Shown: positions 1 through 7,387 of the stretch, one piece after another
How the letters are laid out: each line of letters starts with the position of its first letter
Numbering within the stretch: position 1 is the first letter of the stretch
From: Desulfuromonadaceae bacterium
Lineage (GTDB): Bacteria > Desulfobacterota > Desulfuromonadia > Desulfuromonadales > SZUA-540
NCBI GenBank assembly: GCA_003250235.1
Contig: QKGY01000236.1
Coordinates: 1 to 11,594 of the forward strand
Length of the DNA stretch: 11,594 bases
Reading direction: 5' to 3'
Translations under genes and position numbers: made by a program
The notes under the pieces: model-generated
The model's database searches: none
Told to the model about the DNA's origin: nothing
The model's input: only the letters and a program-made list of their open reading frames with translations

Positions 1-2
1 TG

Positions 3-770
3 ACCTGGGCCTATCTGGTCCGCTGCCAACAGCAGAATGTGGTTCACGTAGAACCCTTTTTCGATCCTCAGACCCATACGGCCAGAGGTGTCCCTTTTGC
101 CACCGTATTTAACGGGATTACCAGGGCCTTAAACGACGCAGAGGGACGTTTCGGCATCTCCAGCAGGCTCATCCTCTGCTTTCTTCGCCATCTCAGCGAA
201 GAGGACGCCTTCGCCACGCTGGAACAGGCGACTCCCTTTCTCGATCGGATTGCCGCCGTGGGACTGGATAGCTCAGAAAAAGGGAACCCCCCGGAAAAAT
301 TCAGCCGGGTATTCTCCCGGGCTCAAGAGTTAGGCCTGCGGGCGGTTGCTCATGCCGGTGAAGAGGGGCCCAGCGCCTATATATGGACGGCGATTCGTAA
401 TCTGCATGTTTCCCGTATCGACCATGGCGTCCGCGCCGTCGAAGATCCTGCGCTGTTGGACTATCTTGCAAAAACACGCCTGCCTTTGACCGTGTGTCCC
501 CTGTCGAACGTCAAGCTGCGCGTGTTTGAGAGCATGGACGAACACAATATTCTGGACATGCTCGATCGCGGGATCTGCGTTACGGTCAATTCGGATGACC
601 CCGCCTATTTCGGGGGATACCTGAGCGAAAATTTCATGGCCCTTTCAGAGTCTTTGGGCCTGACGAAAGCCCAGGCCCTGCAACTGGTGGCCAACAGTGT
701 TGAGGCCAGCTTTGCGGATGCCCCGAGAAAAAGCCGGATACGGTCTATGCTCGGAGCGTGCGCGCCATGA
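3..770 (+). CDS. Adenine deaminase / adenosine deaminase family, 3' part (5' end outside window)
   Basis: This is a zinc-dependent purine deaminase of the metal-dependent amidohydrolase family, a cytoplasmic purine-salvage enzyme that releases ammonia from adenine or adenosine. The open frame runs in from the left edge (TWAYLVRC then VVHVEPFFDPQTHTARG), so the GTG at 39 is internal and not the start; about 255 residues are visible. Seen here: the HAGEEGP motif at nt 351-371 (zinc His and catalytic Glu), the catalytic-site HG in SRIDHGVRAVEDP near nt 411-449, TVCPLSN near nt 489, and the metal-binding Asp pair in NSDDPAYFGGYL near nt 588-623. The first HxH metal ligands lie off the window. SDDPAYFGGY and HVEPFFDPQTHT resemble the adenine deaminase subgroup (fungal Aah1-like, EC 3.5.4.2) more than classical adenosine deaminase, which usually has a TDDP-type motif. 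Family certain; substrate probable. The stop lies 37 bp before the next gene. Confidence 0.9.
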   Translation, partial: TWAYLVRCQQQNVVHVEPFFDPQTHTARGVPFATVFNGITRALNDAEGRFGISSRLILCFLRHLSEEDAFATLEQATPFLDRIAAVGLDSSEKGNPPEKFSRVFSRAQELGLRAVAHAGEEGPSAYIWTAIRNLHVSRIDHGVRAVEDPALLDYLAKTRLPLTVCPLSNVKLRVFESMDEHNILDMLDRGICVTVNSDDPAYFGGYLSENFMALSESLGLTKAQALQLVANSVEASFADAPRKSRIRSMLGACAP

Positions 771-807
771 TATCGGCTGTTTTTAAATTATCGTTTTTGG
801 AGGTTCC

Positions 808-1755
808 ATGAGCTTGCTTGCGATCACCTGCCCGAAATGCGGTTTCAGCAAAGAGGTGGACCCGCAGAAAATCCCTGCCGATCTTAAGCGGTTGCGCTGT
901 CCCAAATGCCAGCACGCCTTTCCTCTCGAAGCCCGCGAAGATACCTTTATCTTTCATGACATGGCGCCTCCCGTGTCCAATTCTGCGACAACGCCTCCCC
1001 GCAACGCGAATCCTTCGGTACCGCCTGCCAATGCCAGGTTTTGTTCAACCTGCGGAAAGCGCATTCATGCCAATGCAGAGATCTGCCCCGGATGCGGGGT
1101 ACGGGTAGCCTCCTCCCCTCATGCGATCAACAAGGTGGCTTTGCTTCTGATCACTTTTTTCCTTGGCGGATTCGGCGGGCACAAGTTCTATCAGAAAAAG
1201 TATCTGGCCGGAGTTCTGTACCTGCTCTTCTTCTGGACCTATATTCCGGGCCTCATTGCGCTGGTGGAGTTCTTCGTCTATGCGTTCAAGAGCGAGCCCG
1301 AACTTCAGCGGATGTATCCCGAAACGGCTAGCGGTGGTGCTATGGTACTGGCGATCCTCGTGCCTTTTATCGGCATCGCAATGATCGGTATCCTGGCGGC
1401 CATCGCCATCCCCCAGTTCGCCGCCTACCGGGAAAAAGCTTACAGCGCCGCAGCGCGCAGCGATCTTCAGTCCTGCAAGGTTCAGGCGGAGAGCTTTTTC
1501 TCCCGCCATGAATCCTATCCTGCCGACAGCTCTCAGCTGCAGTGCCGTACCTCCAAGGGCGTTTCCCTCTATTATCTGCCCGACGGCGCCAACGGGTATC
1601 AGCTGATCAGCTTCCATGGCAATGGCAAGAAGGCTTTCCTGAGCTGGAGCGAAGGCGCAGGGATCGAAGAGAATTCCCGTGATGAGATCCAGCGCCAGAT
1701 CGTCGAGAATTTAGGTTCTTCGGCCCTGGAGCCATCTTTTCATTTTGTTGAATAA
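808..1755 (+). CDS. Zinc-ribbon / TM2 / pilin-like helix fusion membrane protein
   Basis: A 315-residue protein of unknown function with an unusual domain order. Residues 8-34 form an MJ0042-type zinc ribbon (C8, C11, C31, C34). After a Pro/Asn-rich linker, residues 79-96 form a second short zinc ribbon (C79, C82, C93, C96). Residues 108-171 are a TM2 domain: two membrane helices with the GGFGGHKFY motif and a short turn. Residues 179-212 are a third hydrophobic helix that closely resembles the N-terminal helix of type IV pilins (GILAAIAIPQFAAYREKAY) and leads into a pilin-like globular C-terminus with C223 and C246, a possible disulfide. The prepilin peptidase site and pilin Glu5 are absent: aligned on G194, Glu5 falls on V185 and Phe1 on L181. 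The topology inferred is cytoplasmic zinc ribbons, three membrane helices and a periplasmic C-terminus. The ATG has a strong GGAGG at 799-803. Domains are clear; function unknown. Confidence 0.88.
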   Translation: MSLLAITCPKCGFSKEVDPQKIPADLKRLRCPKCQHAFPLEAREDTFIFHDMAPPVSNSATTPPRNANPSVPPANARFCSTCGKRIHANAEICPGCGVRVASSPHAINKVALLLITFFLGGFGGHKFYQKKYLAGVLYLLFFWTYIPGLIALVEFFVYAFKSEPELQRMYPETASGGAMVLAILVPFIGIAMIGILAAIAIPQFAAYREKAYSAAARSDLQSCKVQAESFFSRHESYPADSSQLQCRTSKGVSLYYLPDGANGYQLISFHGNGKKAFLSWSEGAGIEENSRDEIQRQIVENLGSSALEPSFHFVE

Positions 1756-1796
1756 ATAACGGTTCTCAATTTTTATTCTTTTTCAGGAGGACTCCG

Positions 1797-2399
1797 ATGC
1801 TCTCCCGATATTATCCCCACACCCTGGCTGCCGTGTTTACGGTCTTTTTCATCCTGCTCGGCATAGCCCCGGTCTCGCGCGAGGTGTGGATCGCCGAGGT
1901 GATCCCGGTGGCGATCGTCTTTATCCTTTTGGTGCTGAGCTATCCGAAATTCCGTTTCAGCAACCTCTCCTATACCCTGATGGCGTTCTGGCTCTTCTGG
2001 CACACCGTCGGGGGACATTACACCTTTGCCAACGTTCCTTTCGGCTGGGTGTCCGATCTTTTCGGGTTTGAGCGTAACCATTTCGACCGCGTCGGCCACT
2101 ATTCGGTCGGTTTTTATGCCTATCCCCTGGCGGAGTGGGTTGTCCGCAAGCGCTGGTGCGGCCCGGTGCTGGCCTCTTTTCTCGGTGTGTTTTTCATCAT
2201 GAGCGTGGCTGCCGGCTACGAGATCATTGAATGGTGGTATGCAGTGGCCGACGGCGGGGATGCCGGGATCGAGTTTCTCGGTTCGCAAGGCGATATCTGG
2301 GATGCCCAGAAAGACATGCTGGCCGACACCCTCGGGGCTCTGACCACGGTCGGGCTTTTCTGGCTGGTACGCCCCGACCGACGGAGCCCGCAAAGGTAA
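1797..2399 (+). CDS. DUF2238 (YjdF-like) integral membrane protein
   Basis: A 200-residue inner-membrane protein with about six predicted helices (roughly residues 9-27, 32-49, 56-75, 98-118, 126-150 and 178-193). It matches the DUF2238/YjdF family: HTVGGHYTF at 69-77, RNHFDRVGHYSVGF at 93-106, YEIIEWW at 141-147, and FLGSQGDIWDAQKDM at 160-174. The conserved His, Asp and Glu residues could bind metal, but the family has no established biochemical role. The length is typical, so the gene looks intact. AGGAGG at 1785-1790 sits 6 bp before the ATG. It follows the zinc-ribbon/TM2 gene by 41 bp and precedes the methyltransferase by 13 bp, so co-transcription with the latter is likely. Confidence 0.9.
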   Translation: MLSRYYPHTLAAVFTVFFILLGIAPVSREVWIAEVIPVAIVFILLVLSYPKFRFSNLSYTLMAFWLFWHTVGGHYTFANVPFGWVSDLFGFERNHFDRVGHYSVGFYAYPLAEWVVRKRWCGPVLASFLGVFFIMSVAAGYEIIEWWYAVADGGDAGIEFLGSQGDIWDAQKDMLADTLGALTTVGLFWLVRPDRRSPQR

Positions 2400-2412
2400 A
2401 GGATCAACGCTG

Positions 2413-3042
2413 ATGGCAAACCCGTGGCTTGAAATACCGGCCGCCGATTACGAGGGGCATATGGCGTCGAAGCAGGTCGGTCAGCTTCAGGTGCTCAGCC
2501 GATTGTTCCAAGTGACCCTGGAGGCGTATCGGCCTTCTTCGGTGGCAGTTTTGGGGTGTTGTACGGGGAATGGATTCGAACATATCAACCCGGAGGTCAC
2601 CCGACGCGTTGTCGGTATCGATATCAACGGGGACTATCTGGAGGTTTTAAAACAGCGCCATGGGAAACGCATCGATACGTCGGAAATCTTTCAGCACAAT
2701 ATTTTACAGGCCCCTGTTCCCTGTCCTCCCGTCGATCTGGTTTTTGCCGCCCTGGTCTTTGAATATCTTACGCTCCCTGTCGCCTTGGAGCATCTTTGTC
2801 CCCTGGTCCGGCCCGGTGGATTATTGATAGCCGGGCTGCAATTGCCCAGCGAGCATTCTGCGACTATTACAGAGACCGGGTTCTCCAGCCTGAAGAAACT
2901 CTCTTCCATCATGAAGCTGGTGGATCCCGAGTCTTTTTGTAACGTCGCCTCCATAAACGGGTTTGAAGTAATCTCCCGTGAAGAAATTCCCTTGCTTCAG
3001 GGCAAGAAACTTTTCGCCGGAACGTTTCAGAAGATGGAATGA
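2413..3042 (+). CDS. Class I SAM-dependent methyltransferase
   Basis: A 209-residue soluble protein with the Rossmann-like SAM-binding fold. Motif I is VAVLGCCTGNGFEHI at residues 44-58, a variant of the usual hydrophobic-(D/E)xGxGxG with Gly-Cys-Cys in place of the acidic residue and first glycine. The acidic end of strand beta-2 is VVGIDINGDYL at 66-76, where D70 should contact the SAM ribose. PVDLVFAALVFEYL near residue 110 is the motif IV region, and LVRPGGLLIAG near 130 is the post-motif segment. The substrate cannot be read from the sequence. The start is supported by AAAGGA at 2398-2403, 9 bp upstream, which overlaps the stop of the preceding gene and suggests translation linked to DUF2238. 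About 110 bp separate it from the kinase gene. Confidence 0.87.
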   Translation: MANPWLEIPAADYEGHMASKQVGQLQVLSRLFQVTLEAYRPSSVAVLGCCTGNGFEHINPEVTRRVVGIDINGDYLEVLKQRHGKRIDTSEIFQHNILQAPVPCPPVDLVFAALVFEYLTLPVALEHLCPLVRPGGLLIAGLQLPSEHSATITETGFSSLKKLSSIMKLVDPESFCNVASINGFEVISREEIPLLQGKKLFAGTFQKME

Positions 3043-3140
3043 GGAGCGATTTTGTCAGCTTATGCCTGCTGGATTCCTGCTGTATGGTAAACTCATCTGA
3101 CGGCGACCTGAAATTTATTGATATTGAGTGTTGATTGACG

Positions 3141-3146
3141 AGAGGG
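3141..3146 (+). promoter_or_regulatory. Ribosome-binding site that decides the kinase start
   Basis: AGAGGG lies 5 bp before the ATG at 3152. It falls inside the coding frame if the GTG at 3128 were used, so it favours the shorter kinase of 643 residues. Confidence 0.6.
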
Positions 3147-3151
3147 CTCAC

Positions 3152-5083
3152 ATGGGCAAACGGTTGATGACATTCAAAAATACGTTTTCAGTAAAATACT
3201 TTTCGCTGTTGCTGTTGATCTTCTGGACGGTTGCCCTCCTGATTTCCCTTGCCTGGGCTTTGCGCAACGAACGGCTGGGACTTCTGGCGCAGGCGACAAT
3301 TCAGGCCCGGACCGTTTATCAGAAAGATACCCTTTTTCGCCAGTGGGCCGCCAGCCACGGTGGGGTATATGTTCCTGTCGATGAACACACCCCCCCAAAC
3401 CCCTTTCTTGAAGACATTCCCGAAAGAGATATTCTGACCCCTTCCGGGCGTCAGCTGACGCTGATCAATCCCGCCTATATCATGAGGCAAGTCAACGAGC
3501 TTGCCTATGAGCGGCAAGAAGTTTTAGGACATCTGACCAGTCTGAATCCTCTCCGGGCTGAAAATGCTCCCGATGCCTGGGAGGCTGAGGCCCTCAGGGC
3601 TTTTGAAGAAGGGGCCACCGAGGTGGTGGCTTTAAGCCCTGTCGGTGGCCAGGATTATATGCGGCTGATGCGCCCCTTTTATACGGAAGAAAGTTGTCTG
3701 AAATGCCATGCTGAGCAGGGATACGTTTTAGGGGATATCCGAGGAGGGATCAGTGTATCCATCCCCATGGCGCCTTTCTGGGCCCATCTCGGCAAAGCCC
3801 GTTCGCAGGAGATCACGGCGCATCTCCTGCTCTGGCTCCTAGGGGTTTTCGGGGGGGCTTTGGGGACGGGACGTTTGCTGGTAATGGATAAAAAGCGACG
3901 AGAAGCCGAAGATGCCCTCAAAGAGTCTTTGCTTTCTTTGGAAAACAGGGTCAAAGAGCGGACGGTCGAGCTGGAGAATGCCTGGGATCATGTGTCGAGC
4001 ATTATCCAGTCCACCCCGGATATCATGCTGGTTGCCAATCTTGAGAATCATGTGATCCTTTTGAATCAGCATGCGGAGGATTTTCTGGGAATTCATTTTA
4101 CGGAATGCCGAAGAAAAACAATCCTGGACGTCCTGCAACCCTGTCTCGCCGGGGAATTCCCTGAAGATTTTGCTGCCAGAAATCCGGATGGTCCGACGGA
4201 TATCAATCTGTTCGACCGAACTCAGAATGAAGTTCGTACGTTTCAGCTGACCGTCTCCGACGTAAAGCGAAAAGGGACCGAGACCGTCGGTCATATTTTC
4301 AATCTGCGCGATGTGACACGGGTTCGTGAGAGCGACCGGCTTAAAAGCGAATTTATCATGACGGCGGCGCACGAACTGAATACCCCCTTGGCGGCAGTCA
4401 TGGGATATGCGGAACTCCTTCTGGATTCAGAATGGCAGCGGGGTGTCTCCCTGGAGCAGCAGCGCGAGTGCCTTTCCATAATTCATGAAAAAGGCGCTCA
4501 CCTCGAGCAGATTGTCGATGAACTTCTTCTGTTGAGTCGGCTGGAAGCTGGGCGCAAAGTGAACCTGGAGATGGCCTATACGGATGTCGATGGAGAATTG
4601 AATCTTTTAATACAGCAGTTTCAAAAAGAAAACCCCCGTTACGAATTTATACTGGAGCTCCCGGAGGAAGGGTCTCCCATCGTGTTCTGCGACAGGCATA
4701 AAATAAATCAAGTTTTTGAAAATCTTCTGAGCAATGCCGTTAAATACTCCCCGGAGGGGTGCGCTATCCATGTAAGCTCTTGGGCCGATGAACGGGAGGT
4801 GAGCTTTTCCGTGACAGATTCGGGAATCGGCATGACGCCGGAGCAGGTGCAACGTGTTTTTGACAAGTTTTATCGCGTCGATACGTCGAACACCGCGGTA
4901 GGCGGGCTTGGACTGGGTATGACTATTGTGAGAACCATTATCGAGGGGCATAACGGTCGCATCCACATTGACAGTGCCCCCGGAAGAGGGACCTGTGTTA
5001 TGTTCTCCATTCCACGATTTGCCCAGGTATCGCCTTCTCTCCAGTCGCCTCTTGTGGCCCTCAACGGAAACTCCGTCCAGTAG
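3152..5083 (+). CDS. Haem-binding (Tll0287-like/DUF3365) PAS sensor histidine kinase
   Basis: A membrane sensor kinase of 643 residues from the chosen start. Order: membrane helix about 18-38; periplasmic Tll0287-like domain about 45-215 with a c-type haem motif C182-L-K-C185-H186; second helix about 220-245; coiled-coil linker 246-282; PAS domain about 282-395; HisKA domain with phospho-acceptor H407 in AAHELNTPL; HATPase domain with N box (N524, N528), G1 box DSGIGM from D556, F box VFDKFYR and G2 box GGLGLG from 584. All catalytic boxes are intact. The haem would be attached outside the membrane, so redox state or a gas ligand is a reasonable inferred signal. An in-frame GTG at 3128 would add 8 residues, but AGAGGG at 3141-3146 lies 5 bp before the ATG at 3152. 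No response regulator is encoded in the window, so its partner must be elsewhere. Confidence 0.93.
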   Translation: MGKRLMTFKNTFSVKYFSLLLLIFWTVALLISLAWALRNERLGLLAQATIQARTVYQKDTLFRQWAASHGGVYVPVDEHTPPNPFLEDIPERDILTPSGRQLTLINPAYIMRQVNELAYERQEVLGHLTSLNPLRAENAPDAWEAEALRAFEEGATEVVALSPVGGQDYMRLMRPFYTEESCLKCHAEQGYVLGDIRGGISVSIPMAPFWAHLGKARSQEITAHLLLWLLGVFGGALGTGRLLVMDKKRREAEDALKESLLSLENRVKERTVELENAWDHVSSIIQSTPDIMLVANLENHVILLNQHAEDFLGIHFTECRRKTILDVLQPCLAGEFPEDFAARNPDGPTDINLFDRTQNEVRTFQLTVSDVKRKGTETVGHIFNLRDVTRVRESDRLKSEFIMTAAHELNTPLAAVMGYAELLLDSEWQRGVSLEQQRECLSIIHEKGAHLEQIVDELLLLSRLEAGRKVNLEMAYTDVDGELNLLIQQFQKENPRYEFILELPEEGSPIVFCDRHKINQVFENLLSNAVKYSPEGCAIHVSSWADEREVSFSVTDSGIGMTPEQVQRVFDKFYRVDTSNTAVGGLGLGMTIVRTIIEGHNGRIHIDSAPGRGTCVMFSIPRFAQVSPSLQSPLVALNGNSVQ

Positions 5084-5105
5084 ATGGCTTTCCTGGGGGC
5101 TTTTT

Positions 5106-5573
5106 ATGAAAATAGTTCCTTACAAGAATTTCTATGCCCGGGAGATTGCCGATCTCTATCACGCGTCGGTCCATGGTACGGCCCACACCCATTATTCAAC
5201 CAAGCAGCTCGAAGCCTGGGCACCAACTCCGCCGGATTACGCCTGGTGGGGGGAGCGGCTCTCTAGGAAAAAGCCGTTTCTCGCACTGGAAGGGGGGCAG
5301 GTGGTCGGGTTCATTGAACTGGAGGCTGATGGTCACATCGACTGTCTGTATACGCACAAAGATTTTCAACGACGGGGTGTGGCCGGACGTTTGTACCGGT
5401 TTGCTGAGGAGGAGGCGATACGTCGGGGCCTGCAACGTCTCTACGTCGAGGCGTCGTTAATGGCGTGCCCCTTCTTCGAGAAACGGGGCTATACGGTTCG
5501 AACGCGTAATCAATTCGTCAGGAGGGGCGTTGAACTGGTCAATTTCACAATGGAAAAGAACCTGTCCGGCTAG
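5106..5573 (+). CDS. GNAT family N-acetyltransferase
   Basis: A 155-residue cytoplasmic acetyltransferase that would transfer acetyl from acetyl-CoA to an amine; the substrate is unknown. Motif A, the acetyl-CoA pyrophosphate loop, is Q88-R-R-G-V-A-G94 after HIDCLYTHKDF. The end of the domain shows ASLMACPFFEKRGYTVRTRN, the usual motif B region. The N-terminal HYSTKQLEAWAP segment (29-40) is typical of the YafP/YjaB-like subgroup. The frame stays open far upstream to 4968, but that part overlaps the kinase; the ATG at 5106 gives a full-length GNAT fold starting with a beta strand (MKIVPYKNFY). The only ribosome-binding candidate is a weak GGGGG near 5095-5099. It starts 22 bp after the kinase stop and is probably co-transcribed. 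Confidence 0.88.
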   Translation: MKIVPYKNFYAREIADLYHASVHGTAHTHYSTKQLEAWAPTPPDYAWWGERLSRKKPFLALEGGQVVGFIELEADGHIDCLYTHKDFQRRGVAGRLYRFAEEEAIRRGLQRLYVEASLMACPFFEKRGYTVRTRNQFVRRGVELVNFTMEKNLSG

Positions 5574-5591
5574 CCTGGGGTTTTTCCTGCC

Positions 5592-6098
5592 ATGAGCTAT
5601 TTTCTCGAAGCCCGCCAGATCGTTCCTGCAACTCTGGACGAGGTGTGGAATTTTTTCTCCCTCCCGGCCAACCTGAACAGCATCACGCCGCCTTCGCTCC
5701 ATTTTCAAATTTTGTCGCCGGAAGAGCCGACCACGTATTCCGGTCAGATCCTCCGATATCGCATCCGGATTCTTCCTCTGGTTTATGTCCCGTGGCTGAC
5801 GGAAATCAAGCATGTCGTCCCCGGAGTCTCCTTTGTGGATGAACAGCGCCTTGGCCCCTATAAATTCTGGTATCATATCCACCAGTTTCATCCTGTCGAG
5901 CAGGGCGTTGAAATTGTGGACAGGGTTCATTACGCTGTAGGATACTCATTTCTGGGCAAGGCCATTCATACCCTGTGGGTCAGGCGGCAGTTAACGCATA
6001 TCTTTGACTATCGGCGCGAGGCGATCACCAGACACTTCGGGTCCGTCGGCGATAGCCTTCAAGCAACCCGGCCGATGACGGCGCGAAAGAAGGGTTGA
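5592..6098 (+). CDS. SRPBCC-fold (COG4276-like) ligand-binding protein
   Basis: A 168-residue soluble protein with the START/SRPBCC helix-grip fold. The start, MSYFLEARQIVPATLDEVWNFF, followed by LPANLNSITPPSLHFQIL, is the typical opening strand and helix. PWLTEIKHV and FVDEQRLGPYKFWYHIHQF are characteristic of COG4276-type proteins, and the C-terminal helix runs RRQLTHIFDYRREAI. The fold holds a hydrophobic cavity; members are often loosely labelled polyketide cyclase or cell-division inhibitor, and I see no basis for either. The ATG lies 18 bp after the acetyltransferase stop, and no strong ribosome-binding site is visible. The stop codon overlaps the TTG that could start the next gene, which indicates tight coupling. 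Confidence 0.87.
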   Translation: MSYFLEARQIVPATLDEVWNFFSLPANLNSITPPSLHFQILSPEEPTTYSGQILRYRIRILPLVYVPWLTEIKHVVPGVSFVDEQRLGPYKFWYHIHQFHPVEQGVEIVDRVHYAVGYSFLGKAIHTLWVRRQLTHIFDYRREAITRHFGSVGDSLQATRPMTARKKG

Positions 6099-6103
6099 GA
6101 ATC

Positions 6104-6823
6104 ATGATCAAAAGCGGTCATCCATGTGCAGTTTGCGGCAAGACGTTCCTTCCCTCGGGCGTGGTCTCTGCCCACCTGGTGCGTGAATCGATCCACGCAC
6201 TGATTCGTCAGGATCATCCCGAGTGGACGGACGACAGTTTCATCTGCCGCGCCGATCTGGCGATTTATCGCTCCCGGTATGTTCATGGGCTTCTCGAATC
6301 GGACAAGGGAGAGTTGTCGGAGCTGGAGAGGGAGGTTCTCGACAGTTTGCAGAAGCATGAACTGATCTCGTCGGATATCGACAAAGAGTTCGAACAGGAC
6401 TGGACATTGGGAGAAAGGCTGGCGGATCGCATTGCCGCTTTCGGAGGCAGTTGGGCTTTTCTGGGGATCTTTGCCTTGATCCTGCTGGGCTGGATCGCCA
6501 TGAACAGCCTGGTGCTGTTCTGGCGTCCTTTCGATCCCTATCCCTACATCCTGTTGAATCTGCTGCTCTCCTGTCTGGCGGCGATCCAGGCGCCGGTCAT
6601 CATGATGAGCCAGAACCGGCAGGAGGCCAAGGATCGCCTGCGTGCCCAGCACGATTACCAGGTGAACCTGAAGGCTGAGTTGGAAATCCGCCAGATTCAC
6701 GAGAAGCTCGATCATCTGCTGAACAAACAATGGGAGCGGTTGGTGCAGATTCAGGAGATTCAGGTGGAGCAACTCTCCGAGATCAACCAGCTGAAACTGC
6801 ATCGCCCGAAGCATCCTCAATAA
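6104..6823 (+). CDS. DUF1003 membrane protein with N-terminal zinc-finger-like motif
   Basis: A 239-residue inner-membrane protein of the DUF1003 family, function not established. The N-terminus has C8-A-V-C11-G-K, with C48 in FICRADL as a further possible metal ligand. Residues 65-90 are acidic and helical (GELSELEREVLDSL). The conserved DUF1003 core follows: LGERLADRIAAFGGSW, a helix about 117-138, a short RPFDPYPY loop and a second helix about 147-170. The charged C-terminal tail (MMSQNRQEAKDRLRAQHDY onward) is probably a cytoplasmic coiled coil. The upstream TTG at 6095 is possible, but AAGGG at 6090-6094 sits 9 bp from the ATG at 6104, which I prefer. The gap to the preceding stop is 5 bp. 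Confidence 0.9.
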   Translation: MIKSGHPCAVCGKTFLPSGVVSAHLVRESIHALIRQDHPEWTDDSFICRADLAIYRSRYVHGLLESDKGELSELEREVLDSLQKHELISSDIDKEFEQDWTLGERLADRIAAFGGSWAFLGIFALILLGWIAMNSLVLFWRPFDPYPYILLNLLLSCLAAIQAPVIMMSQNRQEAKDRLRAQHDYQVNLKAELEIRQIHEKLDHLLNKQWERLVQIQEIQVEQLSEINQLKLHRPKHPQ

Positions 6824-6908
6824 CTGGCGTTTTTTGCGTTGATGGCTGGGCCCCCCGCAGATCTGAAGCGATTTCTGGGGAGGGGGAATAACGGGGAAAG
6901 GTAAGAAT

Positions 6909-7364
6909 GTGAGACGAGCTGAAAAAAAGGTTCAGGAACGCGATCAGATTGAGGCGATCATTGCACAAGCACGGGTTTGCCGTCTGGGGATGATCGACAA
7001 CGGGGTCCCTTATGTCGTCCCCCTCAACTTCGGCTATTGCGACGGTACGCTGTATTTCCATTCGGCGCACCAGGGACGCAAGGTCGATATTCTGAAAACC
7101 CATCCCCGGGTCTGTTTTGAGATGGATGTGGACCTCGGCATCCGCAAAGGCGATACCGCCTGCCGGTGGGGAGCCCGGTACCGGAGCCTGATCGGTTACG
7201 GGACGGTTGCGTTTCTGGAAGGGCTGGAGGAAAAGGTGCGGGCGCTGGATATCATCATGGCGCAGTACTCGGACGAAAACCACGTCTATCTGGAAGAAAG
7301 CGTGCGCAACACCCTGGTATTCAAGCTGACCATTGACGAGATTGAAGGCAAGCAATCCGAATAA
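6909..7364 (+). CDS. PPOX / NimA-like flavin split-barrel protein
   Basis: A 151-residue cytoplasmic protein of the pyridoxamine 5'-phosphate oxidase-like split-barrel fold, close to the NimA (nitroimidazole resistance) group. These proteins bind FMN or a related cofactor and usually act as oxidoreductases; the substrate here is unknown. Signature segments are CRLGMIDNGVPYVVPLNFGY at residues 24-43, LYFHSAHQGRKVDIL at 48-62 (H51 and H54 near the expected cofactor site), and VCFEMDVD at 68-75, then YRSLIGYGTVAFLEGLEEK. The start is GTG; the overlapping ATG at 6907 is out of frame and hits an immediate stop. AAAGG at 6897-6901 is 7 bp upstream. Calling it a drug-resistance gene would go beyond the evidence. 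Confidence 0.87.
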   Translation: MRRAEKKVQERDQIEAIIAQARVCRLGMIDNGVPYVVPLNFGYCDGTLYFHSAHQGRKVDILKTHPRVCFEMDVDLGIRKGDTACRWGARYRSLIGYGTVAFLEGLEEKVRALDIIMAQYSDENHVYLEESVRNTLVFKLTIDEIEGKQSE

Positions 7365-7387
7365 CCGCATCCCGGAAGGATAGACTC

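Noticed and set aside
1045..1617. 190-codon - strand open frame opposite the zinc-ribbon/TM2 gene.
   Set aside because: No family resemblance; the + frame has clear zinc ribbons, TM2 and pilin motifs and a strong ribosome-binding site.
3052..3090. TTGTCA and TATGGT upstream of the kinase as a sigma-70 promoter.
   Set aside because: The spacing is about 25 bases, too long for a standard promoter, so I do not call it.
5566..5590. GGCTAGCC palindrome followed by TTTTT after the acetyltransferase stop, resembling a terminator.
   Set aside because: The palindrome leaves no loop, and the next gene starts within 20 bp in what looks like a co-transcribed group.
6059..6820. 253-codon - strand open frame opposite DUF1003.
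   Set aside because: The + strand frame matches a known family across its length; the reverse translation has no domain.
6830..6900. C-rich and G-rich tracts (CCCCCC and GGGGAGGGGG) that might form a hairpin before the flavin gene.
   Set aside because: Pairing is broken by mismatches and there is no T tract, so it is not a supported terminator.
6909..7364. Calling the flavin protein a nitroimidazole resistance gene.
   Set aside because: Only fold-level similarity is visible; most members of this fold have no resistance role.
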